Shown: positions 31,702 to 39,268 of the stretch, piece after piece
How positions within the stretch are numbered: position 1 is the stretch's first letter
Layout: each line of letters starts with the position of its first letter
Source: Nocardioides agri
GTDB lineage: Bacteria > Actinomycetota > Actinomycetes > Propionibacteriales > Nocardioidaceae
Assembly: GCF_013778305.1 (NCBI RefSeq)
Contig: NZ_JACEIC010000002.1
Coordinates: 2,629,669-2,693,668 of the forward strand
DNA: 64,000 nt
Reading direction: 5' to 3'
Position numbers and translations under genes: made by a program
Notes under the pieces: model-generated
What the model saw: the letters and a program-made list of their open reading frames with translations, nothing else
Told to the model about the DNA's origin: nothing
The model's database searches: none

Positions 31702-32435
31702 GCATGCGTTTCGAGAACAAGGTCGTCGTCGTGACGGGGGCCGCGCAGGGCATCGGCGAGGCCTACGCGCGGGCGCTCGCGGCCGAGGGGGCGTCGGTCG
31801 TGGTGGCCGACCTCAACGCCGAGGCGGGCCAGAAGGTCGCGGCCGACATCGGTGGGCTGTTCGTGCGCTGCGACGTCTCGTCGCACGAGGACGCGGCGGC
31901 GCTGGTCGAGGCGACGGTGGCGGCGTACGGCGGGATCGACGGGCTGGTCAACAACGCCGCGATCTACGGCGAGATGGCCTTCGACCTGCTGATCAGCGTG
32001 GACTGGGACTACTACCGGAAGTTCATGTCGGTGAACATGGACGGCGCGCTGGTGATGACCCGCGCGGTCTATCCGGAGCTGCAGAAGCGCGGCGGCGGCT
32101 CGATCGTCAACCAGTCCAGCACCGCGGCCTACCTCTACTCCGGCTTCTACGGCCTCGCCAAGGTCGGCGTGAACGGGCTGACGCAGCAGCTCGCCCACGA
32201 GCTCGGCGGCATGAGGATCAGGGTCAACGCGATCGCGCCCGGCCCCACCGACACCGCCGCCACCCGCACCCAGGCCGGCGACGCCGCCAAGGAGCTGGTG
32301 AAGGGCCTCGCGCTCAAGCGGATGGGCCAGCCCGAGGACATGGTCGGCGCCTGCCTCTTCCTGCTCTCCGACGAGTCCGCGTGGGTGACCGGGCAGATCA
32401 TCGCGGTCGACGGCGGACAGACGTTCCGCGCATGA
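31698..32435 (+). CDS. SDR-family oxidoreductase (Rv0769-like)
   Basis: A 245-aa classical SDR with TGAAQGIGEA, ADLNAE (acidic end of beta2, NAD preference), NNAA, QSSTAAYLYSGFYGLAKVGV with the YxxxK pair, and APGPTDTAA. C-terminal VTGQIIAVDGGQTF. Its neighbours are the aldehyde dehydrogenase and the hydroxyacid-type dehydrogenase, in the order seen at Rv0768-Rv0770. ATGA overlaps on both sides. Substrate unknown. Confidence 0.93.
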   Translation: MSMRFENKVVVVTGAAQGIGEAYARALAAEGASVVVADLNAEAGQKVAADIGGLFVRCDVSSHEDAAALVEATVAAYGGIDGLVNNAAIYGEMAFDLLISVDWDYYRKFMSVNMDGALVMTRAVYPELQKRGGGSIVNQSSTAAYLYSGFYGLAKVGVNGLTQQLAHELGGMRIRVNAIAPGPTDTAATRTQAGDAAKELVKGLALKRMGQPEDMVGACLFLLSDESAWVTGQIIAVDGGQTFRA

Positions 32436-33247
32436 GCGATCGGACCAGGGTGGGGTTCGTCGGCCTCGGCAACATCGGCAAGCCGATGGCGCTGCGGCTC
32501 GCGGCCGCCGACGGCATCGAGCTCACGGTGCACGACGTGGTGCCCGACCCGGTCGCCGAGCTGGTCGCGGCCGGCGCGACCGCGGCCGAGAGCGTGGCGG
32601 CGATCGAGGCCGACGTGGTCTGCGTGATGGTGCGCGACGACGAGCAGGTGCGGTCGGTCGCCGCCGACGTCGGCCCGGGCACGGTGCTGGTCGTCCACTC
32701 GACGGTGGCGCCCAGCACCCCGGCCGAGCTGGCGGCCCAGGGGCTCACCGTCCTCGACGCACCCGTCTCCGGCGGCGCGATGGGCGCCGCCGACGGCACG
32801 CTGGCGATCATGGTCGGCGGTGCAGACGACGCCGTCGCAGCGGCCCGCCCGGCGCTCGACGCGATGTCGTCGTACGTCGTGCACGCCGGTCCGCTCGGCG
32901 CCGGCACCAGGATGAAGCTGGCGCGCAACCTCATGCACTTCGTGGCGTTCACGGCGGCGACCGAGGCGCAGCGGCTCGCCGAGGCGTCCGGCCTCGACAT
33001 CGTCGAGCTCGGCAGGGTCGTGCGGCACACCGACGCGATCACCGGCGGGCCCGGCGCGATCATGCACCGCGACACGACGGCGCCGCTCGCGCCGGACGAC
33101 TTCTGGTACGGCGTCTTCGAGCACGTCGTGGCGCTGGGGGAGAAGGACCTCGCGTTCGCGATCGAGCTCGCGGACGAGCAGGGTGTCGACGTACCGCTCG
33201 CGCGGCTGGCGCTCGAGCGACTCGGAAAGGGGCTTGGCCTTGGGTAA
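32432..33247 (+). CDS. 3-hydroxyisobutyrate-dehydrogenase-family oxidoreductase (Rv0770-like)
   Basis: A 271-aa beta-hydroxyacid dehydrogenase. N-terminal Rossmann motif VGFVGLGNIGKPMALRL, substrate-binding APVSGGAMGAADGTLAIMVGG, catalytic Lys in GTRMKLARNLMHF, and an all-helical C-terminal domain. It fits Rv0770 in the mycobacterial cluster. The last codons overlap the start of the CMD gene. The natural substrate in this locus is unknown; valine-derived hydroxyisobutyrate is possible but not suggested by the neighbours. Confidence 0.9.
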   Translation: MSDRTRVGFVGLGNIGKPMALRLAAADGIELTVHDVVPDPVAELVAAGATAAESVAAIEADVVCVMVRDDEQVRSVAADVGPGTVLVVHSTVAPSTPAELAAQGLTVLDAPVSGGAMGAADGTLAIMVGGADDAVAAARPALDAMSSYVVHAGPLGAGTRMKLARNLMHFVAFTAATEAQRLAEASGLDIVELGRVVRHTDAITGGPGAIMHRDTTAPLAPDDFWYGVFEHVVALGEKDLAFAIELADEQGVDVPLARLALERLGKGLGLG

Positions 33248-33647
33248 GTTCGACGACCTCCCGGAGGTCCGCCGCCGCGGCCTGGAGCGGATGGAGCAGG
33301 TCTACGGCTTCGAGATGACCGACGGCACCGGCGACTTCTTCGCCTACACCGCCGACCACCTCTTCGCCGACATCTGGAACCGGCCCGGCCTCACCGACCG
33401 CGACCGCCGGCTGCTGCTGATCGGGCTGCTCGCCGGCTCCCACCAGCACGACGTGCTGACCATCCAGATCCCCGCGGCGTACGCCGCCGGCGAGCTCGAC
33501 GAGCAGCAGCTGCGCGAGATCGTGATCCTGCTCTGCCACTACGCCGGCTGGCCGAGCGGCTCCCGGGTCAACCAGATCGTCGAGGAGACGATCGCCAAGG
33601 CGGCCAAGGCGGCCAAGGCGGCCGAGGCGGCCGCGTCGTCGGGATAG
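33240..33647 (+). CDS. Carboxymuconolactone decarboxylase (CMD)-family protein with an Ala/Lys-repeat tail (Rv0771-like)
   Basis: A 135-aa all-helical CMD/AhpD-fold protein: FAYTADHLFADIWNRPGLTDRDRRLLLIGLL, then LREIVILLCHYAGWPSGSRV. It lacks the CxxC of AhpD peroxidases. TTG33240 is supported by AAAGGGG at 33226-33232; TTG33234 is possible. The tail AKAAKAAKAAEAAAS is encoded by tandem 9-nt units (about 33596-33632), a low-complexity expansion. It is the last gene of the operon and corresponds to Rv0771. Confidence 0.88.
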   Translation: MGKFDDLPEVRRRGLERMEQVYGFEMTDGTGDFFAYTADHLFADIWNRPGLTDRDRRLLLIGLLAGSHQHDVLTIQIPAAYAAGELDEQQLREIVILLCHYAGWPSGSRVNQIVEETIAKAAKAAKAAEAAASSG

Positions 33648-33706
33648 CCACAGACGTTCTGGCTGGTCCCAGGCGTCCGGAACGACCGGTTCGTCGCTGG
33701 CTATCC
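33642..33706. repeat. Inverted-repeat element at a convergent gene end
   Basis: GGATAGCCA (33642-33650) and TGGCTATCC (33698-33706) are perfect 9-bp arms that include the TAG stop codons of both converging genes. The 47-nt interior has a second weak pairing (CGTTC with GAACG). It probably acts as a shared terminator. Confidence 0.55.
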
Positions 33707-34348
33707 CCGCGCGGCCTCGCCCGCAGCCCAGGCCGGGACGATGAAGACGCCCTCGGCCTCCACGGTCACGCCGTCGGCGTCGCCGATGGACGCGACGACC
33801 CAGACCTTGCGGCCCTCCTCGCGGTCGATGCGCGCCTCCAGGCGGAGCGGCCCGAGCGGGGTGCCGCGGCGGTAGGTCATCGTCAGGGTCCCGGTGAACG
33901 TCACCCGGGTGAAGGCCGCGCTGGCGGTCTCACCCATCAGGTGGTCGAGCAGCATCGCGGAGACGCCGCCGTGCACGAGCCCGGGCGGTCCCTCGTACGG
34001 CGCCCCGAGCTCCACCTCGGCCCAGGCGTGCCCCGCGGACTCGTGGACGATCCGCAGCGGCGGCGCGACGGCGTTGCGCAGGCCGACGACCGCGTTGCCC
34101 CAGTTCCACGCGCGGGCCTCGGAGTTGAAGCGCACACCGGCCGGGCCGGGCAGCTGCTCGGCGCGCAGCCGGGCGACCAGGGCCTCGATCTCGGCCTGCG
34201 CGGCGCGCACCTGCTCCTCGGGCACGGTCGTGCGGATCGTCGCGTCCAGCAGGTCGCGGACCGCGTCCGCGAGCGGCCTGTACGTCGCCTCGAGCCGGTC
34301 GAGCTCGGTGCTCGGGATCTCCTCGTGGACGAACTCGCCGATGCTCAC
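33701..34348 (-). CDS. PaaI-type hotdog-fold thioesterase
   Basis: A 215-aa protein with an N-terminal helical extension of about 80 residues and a hotdog domain: FNSEARAWNWGN, EVELGAPYEGPPGLVHGGVSAMLLDHLMG (the HGG and Asp active-site region), TLTMTYRRGTPLG. Likely an acyl-CoA thioesterase. ATG34348 is preceded by AAGGGAG. It lies 34 bp after the TetR gene on the same strand, so it is probably controlled by that repressor. Confidence 0.88.
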   Translation of the reverse strand: MSIGEFVHEEIPSTELDRLEATYRPLADAVRDLLDATIRTTVPEEQVRAAQAEIEALVARLRAEQLPGPAGVRFNSEARAWNWGNAVVGLRNAVAPPLRIVHESAGHAWAEVELGAPYEGPPGLVHGGVSAMLLDHLMGETASAAFTRVTFTGTLTMTYRRGTPLGPLRLEARIDREEGRKVWVVASIGDADGVTVEAEGVFIVPAWAAGEAARG

Positions 34349-34382
34349 GCCCGGCTCCCTTCGGTCGTCGTGCCCCGGGCCA

Positions 34383-35006
34383 TCAGGTGCTCCCGAGGTA
34401 GGCCGCGATCGCGGCGGTCAGCCCGCGCCGGGCGAGGTCGAGGTCGGAGTAGGTCGACAGGTGCGCCTCGGAGTTGAGGCCGCGCATGGCGCCGGGCAGC
34501 AGGGCGGCGACCTCGCGCACCCGGCCGGCGTCGAGGTCGAGGTCCGCGAACGCCGCCTGGCAGGTCTCCACCCAGCTCGCCTGCCAGGACGCGAGCGCGC
34601 CGGCCGTGCGGGGCAGCTTCTGCTCCAGCTCGCCGCGCTCGCGCGGCAGCGCCATCCGCAGTGTGTCGATCGCCCGGGCGTCCGGGGTCTCTAGGCCGCG
34701 CCACAGCGTGTCGACGATCCCCGCGACCCGGTCCGCGACGGAGCTGCCGGTGCTCGGGAAGGACAGCGGCCCGCCGCGACGCTCCTCGAGGTGGTCGAGC
34801 ACCGCGGCCCAGAGGCCGTCGACGTCGCCGAACTGGTACTTCACCGCACCCCAGGTCGCGCCCGCGCGCTTGGCGACGTGGTTGGCCGACACCGCGTCCG
34901 GGTCGCCGGTCGCGAGGCAGTCGAGGGCGGCGGCGAGCATCCGGATGCGGGTCGCGTCGCCCCGCCTGTTGCGGCGGTGGTGGTCGGCGCCAGCGCCCGC
35001 GCTCAC
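34383..35006 (-). CDS. TetR-family regulator translated behind a leaderless uORF
   Basis: A 207-aa TetR-type protein: RIRMLAAALDCLATGDPDAVSANHVAKRAGATWGAVKYQF forms the DNA-binding domain (about 18-60), and the rest is helical. The start GTG35006 has GGAGG 4 nt upstream and overlaps by GTGA the stop of a 7-codon frame at 35003-35026. An in-frame ATG at 35045 lies upstream of the -10 TAGGAT (35033-35038) and so cannot be in the transcript. The thioesterase gene follows. Ligand unknown. Confidence 0.85.
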   Translation of the reverse strand: MSAGAGADHHRRNRRGDATRIRMLAAALDCLATGDPDAVSANHVAKRAGATWGAVKYQFGDVDGLWAAVLDHLEERRGGPLSFPSTGSSVADRVAGIVDTLWRGLETPDARAIDTLRMALPRERGELEQKLPRTAGALASWQASWVETCQAAFADLDLDAGRVREVAALLPGAMRGLNSEAHLSTYSDLDLARRGLTAAIAAYLGST

Positions 35007-35026
35007 GCCACCTCCGCCCCGTGCAT
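35003..35026 (-). CDS. Leaderless 7-residue uORF (MHGAEVA) coupled to the TetR gene
   Basis: ATG35026 follows -10 TAGGAT (35033-35038, minus strand) by exactly 6 nt. It encodes MHGAEVA and stops with a TGA that overlaps the GTG of the TetR gene. The SD of the TetR gene lies inside the uORF. It could let ribosomes loaded without a leader reinitiate on the regulator gene. Confidence 0.5.
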   Translation of the reverse strand: MHGAEVA

Positions 35027-35152
35027 GCCCGGATCCTAGTTTCATCGAGCCTTCTACGAAAGACCTGTGCAGGATGCACGGGCCTGGTCGCCCGGGCCGG
35101 CGACAGCGCTCCCAGCCGGATCCCAGTGGTTCTCAAGGGGTGCGGAGCAACG

Positions 35153-35224
35153 TAGGTATCGCCGGGAGACCTCCCGGCGACACGAACCGGCCGGCCATCC
35201 GGCCCGCACCCAGGAGAGCCCCCC
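35153..35224 (+). promoter_or_regulatory. Promoter and double-hairpin leader of the 56-aa membrane protein
   Basis: A -10-like TAGGTA at about 35153-35158 is followed almost at once by a 10-bp perfect stem (35159-35168 with 35171-35180, 2-nt centre) and a second GGCCGG/CCGGCC hairpin near 35188-35203. The SD AGGAG precedes ATG35225. The 5-prime stem may stabilise the small mRNA. Confidence 0.45.
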
Positions 35225-35395
35225 ATGCACGAGACCCTCACCGCCCTCGGCTACGTCTTCATCGCGTTCGCCGCGGCCGTCGTCGCCTTCGCGGTCTACG
35301 CCGTCGTCAGCGTCCTCCGCGCCGAGCGCGTCACCACCACGCCGGTCGTCACGGTCACCCGGGCGACCGAGGTCGAGCTGACGCGCGCCGCGTGA
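35225..35395 (+). CDS. Small single-pass membrane protein (56 aa)
   Basis: MHETLTALGYVFIAFAAAVV begins a 56-aa protein with one long hydrophobic helix (about residues 7-32) and a Thr/Val-rich tail ending TEVELTRAA. AGGAG about 10 nt upstream, a leader with hairpins and a strong terminator just after the stop argue that it is a genuine single-gene unit. I recognise no family. Confidence 0.7.
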   Translation: MHETLTALGYVFIAFAAAVVAFAVYAVVSVLRAERVTTTPVVTVTRATEVELTRAA

Positions 35396-35406
35396 GCACC
35401 CGGCCG

Positions 35407-35451
35407 AGAGCCCCTCACCGCCCCGGGCGGAGAGGGGCTCTTCGCGATTTT
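35407..35451 (+). terminator. Strong intrinsic terminator after the small membrane protein gene
   Basis: The arms AGAGCCCCTC (35407-35416) and GAGGGGCTCT (35432-35441) pair perfectly around an inner CCGCCC/GGGCGG stem. TCGCGATTTT follows. Confidence 0.85.
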
Positions 35452-35499
35452 CGGCCGGCCGGGATCGGGTACCGGGGAGGCCCCGACCGAGGAGGCTCC

Positions 35500-35772
35500 A
35501 TGCCAGCCAGCAAGAAGCCCGGACCCAGCGTCAAGGACGACGAGCTCTACGAGAAGCTCCGCGACGAGGGCAACAGCAAGGAGAAGTCCGCGCGCATCGC
35601 CAACGCGGCCGCCAACACCTCCCGCTCGGAGGTCGGGCACCGCGGAGGGTCCTCGCCGGCGTACGAGGACTGGACCGTCGACGACCTGCGCGAGCGAGCC
35701 GCGGAGCTGGGCATCGAGGGTCGTTCCAGCATGGACAAGGACGCCCTGATCGACGCGCTGCGACACCACTGA
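35500..35772 (+). CDS. DUF7218-like protein with Rho N-terminal-type domain
   Basis: A 90-aa basic protein. The N-terminal half (PASKKPGPSVKDDELYEKLR, GNSKEKSARIANAAA) resembles the DUF7218 family. The C-terminal half (WTVDDLRERAAELGIEGRSS, KDALIDALR) is a SAP/Rho-N-like helix-extended-helix that may bind nucleic acid. GAGGAGG-type SD (35488-35495) precedes ATG35500. It is a stand-alone gene without an obvious partner. Function unknown. Confidence 0.8.
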   Translation: MPASKKPGPSVKDDELYEKLRDEGNSKEKSARIANAAANTSRSEVGHRGGSSPAYEDWTVDDLRERAAELGIEGRSSMDKDALIDALRHH

Positions 35773-35853
35773 CGAGTCCCACGCGCCACTTTCACCCCTT
35801 CGGGTGATGGGTTCGGGTGGCTCCCGAGGACCCGGTCCGGAAAGGATCGGAGC

Positions 35854-36348
35854 ATGCCCGGGGAACCAGTCCGACTGCTGATCGCGAGCCCCGAGCCCAC
35901 CGTGCGCGCGGGCCTGCGCGCCATGCTCGCGACCCACGGCGACCGCGTGGTGGTGGTGGAGGACGGCGCCGCCGACGTCGTGCTGCACGACGGCGACCGC
36001 GGCGGTGACGGCGACCTCGACGCGCTCATGCGGCGCCCCGGCGCCGCCGCCTGGGTGCCGCTGCGCGGCGGCGTGGAGCGGATCGTCGCGATGGTCGAGG
36101 GAGCGGCCCAGCGGCCCGGCTCGCCGGCCGGCTTCGGGCTCAGCGACCGCGAGGAGGAGGTGCTCGCGCTGATCGTCGCGGGCCTGTCGAACCGCGAGAT
36201 CGCCGAGCGTGCCTTCATCAGCATCAACTCGGTGAAGACCTACATCCGGTCGGCCTACCGCAAGATCGGGGTCAGCAGTCGCAGCCAGGCGGTCGCCTGG
36301 GGTCTGCGCAACGGCCTCGACCAGTCGCGCGACGCCGTCTCGCCCTAG
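35854..36348 (+). CDS. Orphan LuxR-type regulator with shortened receiver (paralogue of the gene at 12014)
   Basis: A 164-aa protein. The first 85 residues look like a receiver remnant (LLIASPEPTVRAGLRAMLATHGDRVVVVEDG, ADVVLHDGD, WVPLRGGVERIVAMVEGAAQ) that is too short for a complete CheY fold. Residues 95-155 are a LuxR/GerE domain (LSDREEEVLALIVAGLSNREIA, NSVKTYIRSAYRKIGVSSRSQA). The DNA-binding half is nearly the same as that of the 213-aa protein at 12014. No kinase lies nearby. It overlaps the convergent DUF6314-like gene by 4 bp. Confidence 0.82.
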   Translation: MPGEPVRLLIASPEPTVRAGLRAMLATHGDRVVVVEDGAADVVLHDGDRGGDGDLDALMRRPGAAAWVPLRGGVERIVAMVEGAAQRPGSPAGFGLSDREEEVLALIVAGLSNREIAERAFISINSVKTYIRSAYRKIGVSSRSQAVAWGLRNGLDQSRDAVSP

Positions 36349-36770
36349 CGGCGCCCGTCGTACGCCGTCTCCATCCGGTAGTCCTTCTCCGGGCCGACCG
36401 CGTCCCACGCGACCCTCCAGGAGGAGACCGGGTGCCCGGTCACGTCGATGCGCCCGCGGTAGTGGTCGGGCGCGCACGGGTGCTCGACCTCGGCGCCCAC
36501 CGACCAGGGGTGGAAGGGCCGGCCGTCCTCGAAGCGCACCAGCCAGCCGGAGGCAGCACGGTCCACGAAGAGCGTCCGCTGGACCTCGACGGCGTGCCCG
36601 GGCCACGTCATCGTGCCCGCCTCGGTCCAGCGCACCCGGTCGGGCGACTCGGCGGTCAGCGTCGCGGTCCCGGTGACGTCGCGGCGCTCGCCGGCCCAGC
36701 GGTCACGGACCACCCGGGTCAGCGTCCAGGTGCCGAGCAGGTCGGTCGGCGCCGGGATCGCTGCGGTCAC
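36345..36770 (-). CDS. DUF6314-like protein
   Basis: A 141-aa protein that looks like a single beta-barrel: LLGTWTLTRVVRDRWAGERR, GTATLTAESPDRVRWTEAGTMTW, VQRTLFVDRAASGWLVRFEDG, and KDYRMETAYDGR at the end. The layout resembles lipocalin-like DUF6314 proteins. No catalytic motif. GTG36770 starts 4 nt after the stop of the thioesterase gene, so the two form an operon. Confidence 0.75.
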   Translation of the reverse strand: MTAAIPAPTDLLGTWTLTRVVRDRWAGERRDVTGTATLTAESPDRVRWTEAGTMTWPGHAVEVQRTLFVDRAASGWLVRFEDGRPFHPWSVGAEVEHPCAPDHYRGRIDVTGHPVSSWRVAWDAVGPEKDYRMETAYDGRR

Positions 36771-36773
36771 GGC

Positions 36774-37274
36774 TCAGCGCAGGGACATCGAGCCCGAGAG
36801 CGCCGGCGCCCAGGACAGCTCGGCCTCGCTGGCGATCTGCTTGTCGATCGCCGCGGCGACGTCGTCGGGCCACGGCGCGGTCTTGCGGCTCGCCATGTCG
36901 ATGTGGAGGAAGATCTCCTCCATCACGTAGCTGAGCACCTGGTGGGTGTCGTCGACGAGGTAGACCACGGCGTGCGCGGCCCGCTCGGACCGGCCGACCA
37001 GGCGGACGCGGACGGAGATCCGGTCGCCGGTGCGCAGCTCGGACAGGTAGGTCATGTGGTGCTCGGCCGTGAAGACGCCCTGCCCGGCGATCGTCGGCCA
37101 GTTCTGCGGGATGCCGACGGCGGCGAGCGACGCGTCGAGGCCCTCGCTCGCGATGCCGACGTAGTGGCGGATGTTGAGGTGGCCGTTGATGTCCTCGAAG
37201 GCCGCCGGCACCGACTGGGAGGTGTAGCCAGGCAGGTCGTGGAGCTGGTCGTACGTCGGATGCGCGGTGGTCAC
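36774..37274 (-). CDS. 4HBT-type hotdog acyl-CoA thioesterase
   Basis: A 166-aa hotdog-fold enzyme. The catalytic segment is AFEDINGHLNIRHYVGIA (Asp and the GHxN pattern of 4-hydroxybenzoyl-CoA thioesterases), followed by FTAEHHMTYLSELRTGD. GTG37274 is preceded by -10 TACCGT (37282-37287, minus strand) with 7-nt spacing, a leaderless start. It leads a two-gene operon with the DUF6314-like gene. Confidence 0.88.
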   Translation of the reverse strand: MTTAHPTYDQLHDLPGYTSQSVPAAFEDINGHLNIRHYVGIASEGLDASLAAVGIPQNWPTIAGQGVFTAEHHMTYLSELRTGDRISVRVRLVGRSERAAHAVVYLVDDTHQVLSYVMEEIFLHIDMASRKTAPWPDDVAAAIDKQIASEAELSWAPALSGSMSLR

Positions 37275-37417
37275 ACCCCGGACGGTACCCAGCGGCTCCC
37301 GGGCGCGACACGCCGGGCCCGTGCTGGTCCTGCGACACGGCCGTGACCTGCGGGACGGGCGGTGCTCGCGGGACTACCGTGGCGCACAACCATCGACCGA
37401 GCCGGAGGGGAAGCCGC

Positions 37418-38476
37418 GTGGTCCGACGGGTCCGACCCGTGCGCCCTGCAGGCGTCCGGCGACCCCCCGCGTGGGCGGGGCCGCCGCCGCTGCTCCTGCT
37501 GGCGACCGTGCTCGGCGTCCTCGTGGCGCCCGCGGTGGCCGCCGAGGACCCCCGGTCGGCTCCGGTCGTCGCGCACGCCGCGACGACGATGGCTGCCTCC
37601 CCCCGGTCGATCGAGCCGCGGCTGGTCCTGCCCGTGACCGCCGGCCCGCTGCAGGGCGGGCAGGGCGTCCGGGGCGTCGCGCCCGTACGGCGCGCGCTCG
37701 AGGTCGGGGTCGCCAGCATGAACCTGTTCGCGCAGCAGGGCGTCGAGCAGGCATCGGCCGACGCCCACCGGCTCACCTCGAACCCGGCGGTCGACGTGGT
37801 CGGCTGGCAGGAGACCCAGAACTTCGGCAGCGTGCTCGCCGCGCTCCCGAAGCAGTGGCGGACCGCGACCGTTCCCCGTCCTGACGGCATCGGGGAGATC
37901 GCCGTGTCCTGGCGCCGCGAGCGCTTCCGGCTCGAGCGCGTCCGGCTGCTCGCGGGCACCGACGGGGTCGAGGCCGGCGAGGGCCCCTATCCGTTCGGGG
38001 GCCGCGGCATCCTGGTCGTCACGCTGACCGAGCGCTCCACGGGACATCGCCTGAGCGTCGTGAACGTGCACCTGCCGCCCCAGAGCGAGAGCTCGACGGC
38101 CCCGGGACGCTGGGCGGCGACGCTCAACGCCGATCGCGCCCGGCAGCACCTCGCCCGGCTCGCCCGGGCCTGGCGCGGCGTACCCGCCCGCTGGGTGGTC
38201 GGCACCGGCGACTTCAACTTCGACGCGAAGGCCGACCTGCGCCGGCGACCCGCCGGAGGGCCGGTCGCGACCCTGGGCCGGGTCGCCTCGTCGACCTACC
38301 AGCAGCTCGGCACCGACGTGCCGCCGACCTACCCCGGGCTCGACCGGCACATCGACTACGTCTGGGTCGACCGCGACGCGCTCCGACGCGACCGGATCGA
38401 GGTGCGCGCCCAGCGGGTGCTCGGCGGCTACCACAGCGACCACCGGCCGTTGGTGGCCCGGCTGCGGCTCCACTGA
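37418..38476 (+). CDS. Secreted endonuclease/exonuclease/phosphatase (EEP)-fold protein
   Basis: A 352-aa exported member of the EEP superfamily (DNase I, sphingomyelinase, inositol phosphatase). The N-terminus has an arginine-rich n-region and a hydrophobic core (PPLLLLATVLGVLVAPAVAA) with AVAA|ED cleavage. Catalytic-fold segments: VASMNLFAQQG (metal Asn), DVVGWQET (metal Glu), NVHLPP, VGTGDFNFDAKADL (DxN) and HIDYVWVD...YHSDHRPLVARL (catalytic His at the C-terminus). GTG37418 has GGAGGGG 7 nt upstream. Substrate could be phosphoester lipids or nucleic acid outside the cell. Confidence 0.85.
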   Translation: MVRRVRPVRPAGVRRPPAWAGPPPLLLLATVLGVLVAPAVAAEDPRSAPVVAHAATTMAASPRSIEPRLVLPVTAGPLQGGQGVRGVAPVRRALEVGVASMNLFAQQGVEQASADAHRLTSNPAVDVVGWQETQNFGSVLAALPKQWRTATVPRPDGIGEIAVSWRRERFRLERVRLLAGTDGVEAGEGPYPFGGRGILVVTLTERSTGHRLSVVNVHLPPQSESSTAPGRWAATLNADRARQHLARLARAWRGVPARWVVGTGDFNFDAKADLRRRPAGGPVATLGRVASSTYQQLGTDVPPTYPGLDRHIDYVWVDRDALRRDRIEVRAQRVLGGYHSDHRPLVARLRLH

Positions 38477-38494
38477 CGGCGCCGCTGCACCTGC

Positions 38495-39259
38495 CTACAT
38501 CTGAAGCGTGTCGCCCGGCCGGGCGAGCACGGCCTTGGTCTGCGGTGCGTGCGTGGCCATCGCCTTCAGGAACCGGTCGCCGGGGGTGACGAAGAGGTGC
38601 CGGTGCCGGGCGCGCATGAAGAGCCGCAGCCCCAGGGGCCAGAACGTGCCCCAGTGGACCGGGACGGCGACGTCGGCCCCGACGAGGGCGACCGCCTCCG
38701 CGCCGTGCACCGGGTCCATGTGGCCGTCCTCGAGCGTCGGCCCCCAGCCGCCGATCGGGATGAGCGCCAGGTCGACGTGCCCCACGTCCGCCATGTCCGC
38801 GCGCACCTCGGTGTCGCCCGGGAACCAGAACGACCGGCCGCCGGCGTCGACCCGGAAGCCGAGCGGCGGCCCGACCGCCTTGGACTGAGGGCCGCGCCGC
38901 CCGTCGTGGGTGGCAGGGAGCACGGTGATCCGCGCGCCGCCGACCTCGACGACGTCGCCGGGCTCGACCGGCCGCACCTGCTCGGGCCGCAGCCGGCGCA
39001 GCAGCGACTCGCCGCCCTTGGGCACCAGGACCGGCACGTCCGGGGCGAACCGGCGCAGCGACGCGACGTGCAGGTGGTCGGCGTGCAGGTGCGAGAGCAG
39101 CACGACGTCCGCGACCGCGGCGGTGACCCCCGGCGTCTGCGTGTAGCGGTGCAGGTGGAAGAGCCGGTCGGTGAGCAGCGGGTCGGTGGCGACGCGGACC
39201 CCGCCGATCTCGACGGTCGCCGACGCGTGGCCCCACCACGTCACCGCGAGGTCGCTCAT
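38495..39259 (-). CDS. MBL-fold metal-dependent hydrolase (NAPE-PLD/UlaG-like)
   Basis: A 254-aa metallo-beta-lactamase-fold enzyme. WWGHASATVEIGG, the metal motif LLSHLHADHLH (HxHxDH), FWFPGDTEV (bridging Asp) and PVHWGTF (last His) are all present. The arrangement matches NAPE-phospholipase D-like and UlaG-like hydrolases rather than beta-lactamases. ATG39259 is leaderless behind TAGAGT (39266-39271, minus strand), which overlaps the stop codon of the upstream methyltransferase gene. Confidence 0.88.
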   Translation of the reverse strand: MSDLAVTWWGHASATVEIGGVRVATDPLLTDRLFHLHRYTQTPGVTAAVADVVLLSHLHADHLHVASLRRFAPDVPVLVPKGGESLLRRLRPEQVRPVEPGDVVEVGGARITVLPATHDGRRGPQSKAVGPPLGFRVDAGGRSFWFPGDTEVRADMADVGHVDLALIPIGGWGPTLEDGHMDPVHGAEAVALVGADVAVPVHWGTFWPLGLRLFMRARHRHLFVTPGDRFLKAMATHAPQTKAVLARPGDTLQM

Positions 39260-39268
39260 GCTCGAACT

